Origin: Hydrogenophaga intermedia
GTDB lineage: Bacteria; Pseudomonadota; Gammaproteobacteria; Burkholderiales; Burkholderiaceae_C
Reading direction: 5' to 3'
DNA: 64,000 bases
Assembly (NCBI RefSeq): GCF_000723405.1
Contig: NZ_CCAE010000017.1
Location: 21,744 to 85,743, forward strand
A program made the position numbers and the translations under genes. The notes beneath the pieces were generated by a model that had not been told where the DNA came from, did no database searches, and was given only the letters and a program-made list of their open reading frames with translations. How positions within the stretch are numbered: the stretch's first letter is position 1; each line of letters opens with the position of its first letter. This document shows, in pieces, positions 61,041 to 64,000 of the stretch.

Positions 61041-61241
61041 CGGGTACTCCAAGGGTGTGTGGATGCCGATTGATATCACCCAATTTGATTGAGTGCAATT
61101 GGAGTGATGCCCATACGCGTTGTCTCGCATCGACACCCATACGGCGATCCTCCAATTGCTGCTGGTTTCGACTTGGGTGTGGGCTAGGATGGCTGCTACC
61201 GGCCAGGGGTAAGCATCGAACGGCCAAACTTGGAGGGGCGC

Positions 61242-61460
61242 ATGAAGATCGCAGTTTTGGTGCTTTGCATCTGCCTATCGGGATGCGCCGCGAAAATCAT
61301 TGCTACCACGCCGCGAAGCGTGACAGTGGACGCGATGGACATTGGCAGCGCCACGCCCGCCGCCCAGTCAGAATGCCAGAAGCACGGTCGGCACGCACGG
61401 TTCATAGGCCAGACCGAGGCGATGTACATGAATGGCTACGTATTCGATTGCGTGCAGTAG
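61242..61460 (+). CDS. Small lipoprotein of unknown function
   Basis: 72 aa with a clear lipobox (VLCICLSGCAAK, Cys15) and a GGAGGGG ribosome site 4-5 nt before the ATG. The mature part of about 58 residues has two more cysteines (ECQKHG, FDCVQ) that may form a disulfide. Not recognised. It is the first of a run of short orphan genes with repeated motifs after their stops. Confidence 0.7.
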   Translation: MKIAVLVLCICLSGCAAKIIATTPRSVTVDAMDIGSATPAAQSECQKHGRHARFIGQTEAMYMNGYVFDCVQ

Positions 61461-61474
61461 TCACCGTCAGCAAT

Positions 61475-61492
61475 CGGCCAAGAGCGGACATC
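61475..61492 (+). repeat. Short repeat copy 1 (CGGCCAAGAGCGGACATC)
   Basis: Lies 15 nt after the stop of the small lipoprotein gene, in the same orientation. It shares CGGCCA-NN-AGCGGAC with copies at 61781 and 62557. Confidence 0.65.
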
Positions 61493-61514
61493 TCGCCATA
61501 TGTAGCGAACGAAC

Positions 61515-61772
61515 ATGCAGCAACCTGATGACGATCCTCTCTGCCTGGTCTTTATCCCAGCTCTTGTCGTAATCCTGCACCGCATGGAAACTGACAAAGG
61601 CGCTCCGCTCGATCAAGACGAAGTCGAAGCTATACGGGACAAATCTGTGTGCATGAGGATGCCTTACAGCAAGGCCATAGCGATGGAGGAAAAGCGGGGC
61701 TACCAAGACGTTCGGCCAGAGCATGCTTGGGCGGACTGGCAAGAAGTTCGCAAACAACTTCAAGATCGATAG
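61515..61772 (+). CDS. Hypothetical 85-aa protein
   Basis: 85 aa with balanced composition (LVFIPALVVILHRM near the start, then acidic-basic helices; PYSKAIAMEEKRGYQDV; WADWQEVRKQLQDR). No family recognised. No good ribosome site is visible before the ATG. It sits in the short-gene patch between two copies of the repeat. Confidence 0.5.
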   Translation: MQQPDDDPLCLVFIPALVVILHRMETDKGAPLDQDEVEAIRDKSVCMRMPYSKAIAMEEKRGYQDVRPEHAWADWQEVRKQLQDR

Positions 61773-61780
61773 CTTGCTAT

Positions 61781-61798
61781 CGGCCAGGAGCGGACGCC
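61781..61798 (+). repeat. Short repeat copy 2 (CGGCCAGGAGCGGACGCC)
   Basis: Lies 8 nt after the stop of the preceding small gene, same orientation; its GGAG may serve as the ribosome site for the GTG start at 61803. Confidence 0.65.
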
Positions 61799-61802
61799 AG
61801 AA

Positions 61803-62060
61803 GTGACGAAAAAGCCATTGGCGAGATGCCCTTGCTGCGGATGTCGCACAAAGGCAAAACCTTGCGACGATGAAATCTGCCCGGTCTGCTTTTGGCAAGA
61901 CGATGGCCAGGACGACCTCACGGCCGATGAGGTATGGGGTGGTCCAAACGATGAACTGAGTCTTTCGCAGGCGAGGTTGAATTTCGCCAAATTTGGCGCT
62001 TCAAGTGAAGCCTGGAAGTGGAGAGTGAGACCTCCAAATGCCGACGAGCTTGATACGTAA
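61803..62060 (+). CDS. Cysteine-rich CPCC-family protein
   Basis: 85 aa from GTG. RCPCCGCRTKAKPCDDEICPVCFWQDD is a zinc-binding CPCC-type domain, followed by GGPNDELSLSQARLNFAKFGA, the second half of the same family. Function unknown; such proteins are common in mobile gene pools and near toxin/immunity loci. Confidence 0.75.
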   Translation: MTKKPLARCPCCGCRTKAKPCDDEICPVCFWQDDGQDDLTADEVWGGPNDELSLSQARLNFAKFGASSEAWKWRVRPPNADELDT

Positions 62061-62082
62061 ACGAGTTGTTCAACGGCTGCTT

Positions 62083-62102
62083 CGGGCCCATGGCGGACGT
62101 CC
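62083..62102 (+). repeat. Short repeat copy 3, diverged
   Basis: CGGGCCCATGGCGGACGTCC, 22 nt after the stop of the CPCC gene, same orientation. It keeps GGCC and GCGGACGTCC of the motif. Confidence 0.5.
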
Positions 62103-62123
62103 AGAACACCAAACAGCGGTCAT

Positions 62124-62543
62124 TCAGCCCACCGCTTCGATGTTGCAGTGAGCGACGTTGAACCTACGAAGCAGCGTGAGGGCGGCATCGGACACCAGAA
62201 GCCGATGCTCACCATCGAGGTTGAAGTCACATGCAGCGTCACTGGCCGAGACGTGCAATCGCTGAAATTTCGGCAAGGCAATGCCGGCGTTCAACTCCTC
62301 GAACTGCGTCGATGGCCTGACTTCAACTGGCCCTAGTTTCCAGCCGGTGAGTTCGGTGGAGCGAAGTGCATCCGCCAAGCGTTCGGTTATCACGAAGCAT
62401 GGAAACGCCTCCAGCAAATCGTCGCCCAGCCAGCCCTCCACCTCGTACACCAAGTGACTAACAACAGGTGGATGGACTGAGACATCAGCCTCGGTACCCG
62501 GCCCCCATCCTCCAGCCACTTCTGGTTCAAGCAAGTGCAGCAT
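62124..62543 (-). CDS. Hypothetical 139-aa protein, immunity-like
   Basis: 139 aa of natural composition with VYEVEGWLGDDLLEAFPCFVIT, LTGWKLGPVEV and a C-terminal HRLLVSDAALTLLRRFNV. Small acidic single-domain proteins of this type resemble immunity proteins of contact-toxin systems, but that is only a resemblance; no toxin gene is nearby. A plus-strand 62-codon frame inside it is rejected. Confidence 0.55.
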   Translation of the reverse strand: MLHLLEPEVAGGWGPGTEADVSVHPPVVSHLVYEVEGWLGDDLLEAFPCFVITERLADALRSTELTGWKLGPVEVRPSTQFEELNAGIALPKFQRLHVSASDAACDFNLDGEHRLLVSDAALTLLRRFNVAHCNIEAVG

Positions 62544-62556
62544 GCATGCCTCCTCA

Positions 62557-62575
62557 GGACGTCCGCTTCTGGCCG
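62557..62575 (-). repeat. Short repeat copy 4 (minus strand)
   Basis: CGGCCAGAAGCGGACGTCC read on the minus strand begins 1 nt after the stop of the gene at 62577, again in the orientation of the gene it follows. Confidence 0.65.
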
Positions 62576-62576
62576 G

Positions 62577-62801
62577 CTACCGCCATAGGTAAGCCACCAG
62601 GATCAAAGCCCCAATGACAGCGACAACACCAATGACCGACAGAAGCTCGTAGTCGAGCCAATCGGCTTTGGCGGGATGTATGGATCGCGGGTAGCGGCCC
62701 AGGGTGATCGTCTTGACCACGAACCAGCCAGGCCAGAAGAAGATGAAGCTGAACACAAGTTGCCTAAGCACTTGCCACGCAATCCCGGCCATTGTTTCCA
62801 A
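62577..62801 (-). CDS. Small two-helix membrane protein
   Basis: 74 aa; helices at about 8-30 (WQVLRQLVFSFIFFWPGWFVV) and 52-73 (LLSVIGVVAVIGALILVAYLW), with a short polar loop RYPRSIHPAKADW between. No family recognised. Part of the short-gene patch; the repeat copy follows its stop. Confidence 0.6.
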   Translation of the reverse strand: METMAGIAWQVLRQLVFSFIFFWPGWFVVKTITLGRYPRSIHPAKADWLDYELLSVIGVVAVIGALILVAYLWR

Positions 62802-62848
62802 TCGCGCCTCCCGTCAGAGCCCGTTGATGGGTTCCCGGACTGTACGTG

Positions 62849-63331
62849 TCACGGGCCAGTTTCGGAATGGGGGGCGGTCAGGAGCGCTTCGAGCGACAAG
62901 TCGAGCGCAGCAGCAAGCTTCGCGACAGTGAGCAACTTCGGGTTGCGCGCTTGGCGTTCGACATGCGCGATGACAAACCTGCTGACACCCGATTGCTGAC
63001 TCAAGTTCTCCTGAGTTAGCATCGCCCTCTTCCTCGCCGCAATCAGGTTCTGCGCCAGAACCACCTCGATCAAGCCATCGGTTTCATCGCGAGCGATGGG
63101 ACGCTTGCCGAACAGCGAGCCCGTCTTCACGCCCAAGGCCCGGGCCAAGTTGTCAACAATGCTCAACGGCAGATTGGAGCGCCCCAATTCCAGGTTCTGG
63201 ACCGCAGTGCGGCTCACATGCGCCTGCTCGGCCAAGGCGCGCGTGCTCCAGTTCCCCTTTGCGCGCAGCGCAATGACGTTGGCGACCAGACGGTCGAACG
63301 GATCAGAAGGCGTGGAGGGAAGGTCTGGCAC
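62849..63331 (-). CDS. XRE-family regulator with two HTH domains
   Basis: 160 aa. Two helix-turn-helix units: about 12-70 (WSTRALAEQAHVSRTAVQNLELGRSN) and 90-150 (LTQENLSQQSGVSRFVIAHVERQARNPK). Tandem XRE domains in one small protein could bind adjacent operator sites or dimer partners. It is divergent from the 63410 gene with a 78-nt shared gap, so it may control that gene. Confidence 0.8.
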   Translation of the reverse strand: MPDLPSTPSDPFDRLVANVIALRAKGNWSTRALAEQAHVSRTAVQNLELGRSNLPLSIVDNLARALGVKTGSLFGKRPIARDETDGLIEVVLAQNLIAARKRAMLTQENLSQQSGVSRFVIAHVERQARNPKLLTVAKLAAALDLSLEALLTAPHSETGP

Positions 63332-63409
63332 CTAAAAAGTGTTGCCCCGTGAGTTTCATGATGGCATTTATGGAGGCACAATCGACGCCCTTTCGCAGGG
63401 AGTCACCTC

Positions 63410-63880
63410 GTGTTCATCACCGCCCCCGGCCTCGTCCAGTACCTTCACCCCTCGAAGGTCGCCCCGCGCCAGAGCCACTGGCCAGCCATCACGCTCTCGA
63501 TGGAACGCCCCTGGTGCCTGCTCGTCTACGACGTCTCCTGCAACGGCCGGAAGGTGTCGCAGACCTCGCTGGTGGCCTGGGACAACACGCTGCTGGACAT
63601 GCTGGCCGAGATTCCCGTCGCGGACCTCAAGGGCATCGCCCGCCTGGACCGGCGCCGCGATTCAGGCCCGAGTTGGAGCTTCAGCTGGATCGACGCGCTG
63701 TGGAGGCCAGCACCGTGCGAGCCCCCATCGGTCGGCCCCTTGCTTTTCAAGCTCAGCGACGATCCACACGTTCGCAACGGCCGCATGCAGCCCGTGCCGG
63801 GAGCTCCCGGCCGGCGTCTGCTGTATCAATCCTCTCTCTGGAGGACAGGCTCAGTTGAATGGAATCTGCACTGCAGTTGA
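63410..63880 (+). CDS. Hypothetical 156-aa protein divergent from the XRE regulator
   Basis: 156 aa from a GTG with GGGAG 7 nt upstream. Composition is that of a folded protein: RPWCLLVYDVSCNGRKVSQTSLVAWDNTLLDMLAEIPVADLKGIARLD, then SWSFSWIDALWRPAP. No family recognised. Two overlapping open frames in other phases are rejected for Ser/Pro/Arg-rich composition. From its stop to the window end (63881-64000) I see no gene. Confidence 0.55.
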   Translation: MFITAPGLVQYLHPSKVAPRQSHWPAITLSMERPWCLLVYDVSCNGRKVSQTSLVAWDNTLLDMLAEIPVADLKGIARLDRRRDSGPSWSFSWIDALWRPAPCEPPSVGPLLFKLSDDPHVRNGRMQPVPGAPGRRLLYQSSLWRTGSVEWNLHCS

Positions 63881-64000
63881 CGGGACGCGTCAACTGCGCG
63901 CGGATTTTCATTCAGTGCATCCCTGCGAATTACAGCGCCGTCATTGAAGGCCGAGCGCCATGGCCTAAGCTACTCCCCCCACTCCGGCACGGACCCCGCG

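Noticed and set aside
61461..62123. Integron attC sites
   Set aside because: The repeats are about 20 nt and lack the paired RYYYAAC/GTTRRRY ends and the folded arms of attC; no integrase gene is present.

Overview
The window is high-GC DNA that I read as a betaproteobacterial chromosome, most likely Burkholderiales/Comamonadaceae (Hydrogenophaga-like). The reasons are the hupB-tRNA-Val-ppiD order, a phaC-phaA-phaB operon, a long Lys/Ala/Pro-rich N-terminus on RpoD, an isc operon ending in fdx, and codon use dominated by G/C third positions. The genus is an inference; no 16S rRNA gene is present.

Layout: 1-1.8 kb holds the end of an outer-membrane protein and znuA/znuB-like zinc uptake genes. 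1.8-4.5 kb has tRNA-His, ppiD, tRNA-Val(TAC) and hupB on the minus strand. 4.6-9.1 kb has a tartrate/malate-type dehydrogenase with a divergent LysR regulator, a DMT exporter, pgsA and a short-chain dehydrogenase. 9.1-15.6 kb has ggt, dnaG and rpoD. 15.6-18.8 kb has a PPC-domain protein, two LysR regulators, a [2Fe-2S] ferredoxin and a cupin. 18.8-22.6 kb is the polyhydroxybutyrate operon phaCAB, with phaB interrupted by an in-frame amber codon. 22.7-25.6 kb has a small membrane protein, pgeF, maiA and an Old Yellow Enzyme.

25.7-31.5 kb is a catabolic locus: a GntR/FCD regulator divergent from a Rieske oxygenase, a glutamine-synthetase-like ligase, a ferredoxin, a fumarylacetoacetase-family hydrolase and a TRAP binding protein. 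It may act on an amine or aromatic compound that is first gamma-glutamylated. 31.6-33.3 kb has NUDIX and MFS genes.

33.4-37.3 kb is the most unusual part. A hrp-box-like promoter precedes a CesT-like secretion chaperone and a 1092-aa protein with a disordered N-terminus, three hydrophobic segments and long charged helices. This looks like an isolated type III secretion chaperone/effector (or translocator) pair next to tRNA-Val(CAC). No secretion apparatus gene is in the window.

37.4-43.7 kb is the Fe-S assembly operon iscRSUA-hscBA-fdx with dnaQ translationally coupled at its end. 43.8-49.4 kb has uvrB, a DEDD exonuclease, a hydrolase, an aminotransferase and nth. 49.5-53.1 kb is a proVWX betaine transporter operon with a strong promoter and a structured leader of about 320 nt. 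53.2-60.8 kb is envelope-related: a small basic protein, an FtsX-like permease with an AttH lipocalin-like partner, a FecR protein, a CHASE2 cyclase and an OmpA lipoprotein. 60.8-64 kb is a patch of short orphan genes, visibly lower in GC, with a short motif repeated just after stop codons, followed by a two-HTH XRE regulator.
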